Assembly (NCBI GenBank): GCA_022781015.1
Contig: JALEUF010000150.1
Location: 1-48,983 of the forward strand
DNA: 48,983 nucleotides
DNA from: Caryophanales bacterium
Lineage (GTDB): Bacteria > Bacillota_I > Bacilli_A > RFN20 > CAG-826
Reading direction: 5' to 3'
The stretch's first letter is position 1. Each line of letters begins with the position of its first letter. The translations under genes and the position numbers were made by a program. This document shows, in pieces, positions 48,739 to 48,983 of this stretch. Under the pieces are notes generated by a model. That model did no database searches. It saw nothing but the letters and a program-made list of their open reading frames with translations, and was not told the origin of the DNA.

Positions 48739-48983
48739 GCGTTTTGCTCGCAAAGGCAAGAACATTTCTTTGACGCTTTTATGGTTGAGTAAACTTCTTG
48801 CTTTGTGGGTGATGTTTTATATTTATTCAGTTTGAATAAAGAAACGTGAATTCTTAAACTAAATTCCGTTTTTTCTAATTTCATCCATTTTATCGGACTT
48901 AATTCCGTATTTCGCCATAAAAGCTGAATTTACCTTGAGAAAAGTAGTCGGTTTAGCCTATTTTTGGGCATGCTTAAAACAAG

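Noticed and set aside
48849..48917. Short minus-strand frame starting MAKYGIKSDKMDEIRKNGI
   Set aside because: Only 19 codons from its Met, no ribosome site and no family recognised; could be the tail of a lost gene but not supportable.

Overview
The window is a chromosomal origin region from an AT-rich, low-GC Bacillota. Gene content and order (rpmH-rnpA-yidC-jag-mnmE to the left of dnaA; dnaA-dnaN-yaaA-recF-gyrB-gyrA-serS-ffs-tadA to the right; a tatD-rnmV-rsmA-ispE-glmU and pth-mfd-rqcP-tilS-ftsH cluster) point to class Bacilli. My inference is an uncultured, reduced, gut-type lineage of the Erysipelotrichales/RF39/RFN20 kind. TGA is used as a normal stop at many gene ends, so this is not the mycoplasma code.

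Layout: (1) 1-3257, the second part of one half-transporter and a complete second half of a heterodimeric ABC exporter. (2) 3258-4310, a structured and decayed 450-base gap, then a lone AbiEi-like (DUF6088) gene. (3) 4422-12786, minus strand: ftsH, tilS, rqcP, mfd, pth and a flavodoxin-like gene, with short or overlapping junctions except before ftsH. (4) 12872-18931, an insert relative to the Bacillus order: popT (DUF368) and a TetR regulator on plus, an FGGY kinase on minus, and a strongly codon-biased ppdK on plus. (5) 19058-27171, minus strand, running back to the origin: a glmU lacking the acetyltransferase part, ispE, rsmA, rnmV, tatD, mnmE, jag, a long lipoprotein-type yidC, rnpA and rpmH. 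Two near-perfect parS sites lie at rnmV. (6) 27172-27666, oriC with about ten DnaA boxes. (7) 27667-39437, plus strand: dnaA, dnaN, yaaA, recF, gyrB, gyrA, a GT-B-like protein, serS, the small SRP RNA and tadA. (8) 39517-46437, a four-gene coupled operon: MacB-type ABC transporter, P-type ATPase, pseudouridine-5'-phosphate glycosidase and a TetR-like regulator. (9) 46731-48983, a decaying end: a Gfo/Idh/MocA oxidoreductase split by an in-frame TGA, an IS200-like TnpA remnant, and a DUF2442 gene frameshifted at a G6 tract. Bases 48739-48983 show no gene I can support.

How it works together: most of the window is replication initiation (dnaA, dnaN, recF, gyrase, oriC, parS), tRNA/rRNA/translation upkeep (tilS, mnmE, tadA, serS, rsmA, rnmV, pth, rqcP, rnpA), envelope precursor supply and membrane insertion (glmU, ispE, popT, yidC, ftsH) and repair (mfd). 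Gene direction flips at oriC as expected for two replichores. No tRNA, rRNA or CRISPR array was recognised.

I did not find a clearly new defence or mobile system. The best candidates for a second look are the nested hairpin plus terminator at 3281-3376 beside the orphan AbiEi-like gene; the parS pair without parAB nearby; the coupled ABC/P-type ATPase/PsuG/TetR operon; the single-domain GlmU; the long lipoprotein YidC; the naturally quinolone-resistant-like GyrA residue; and several start codons placed for leaderless translation.
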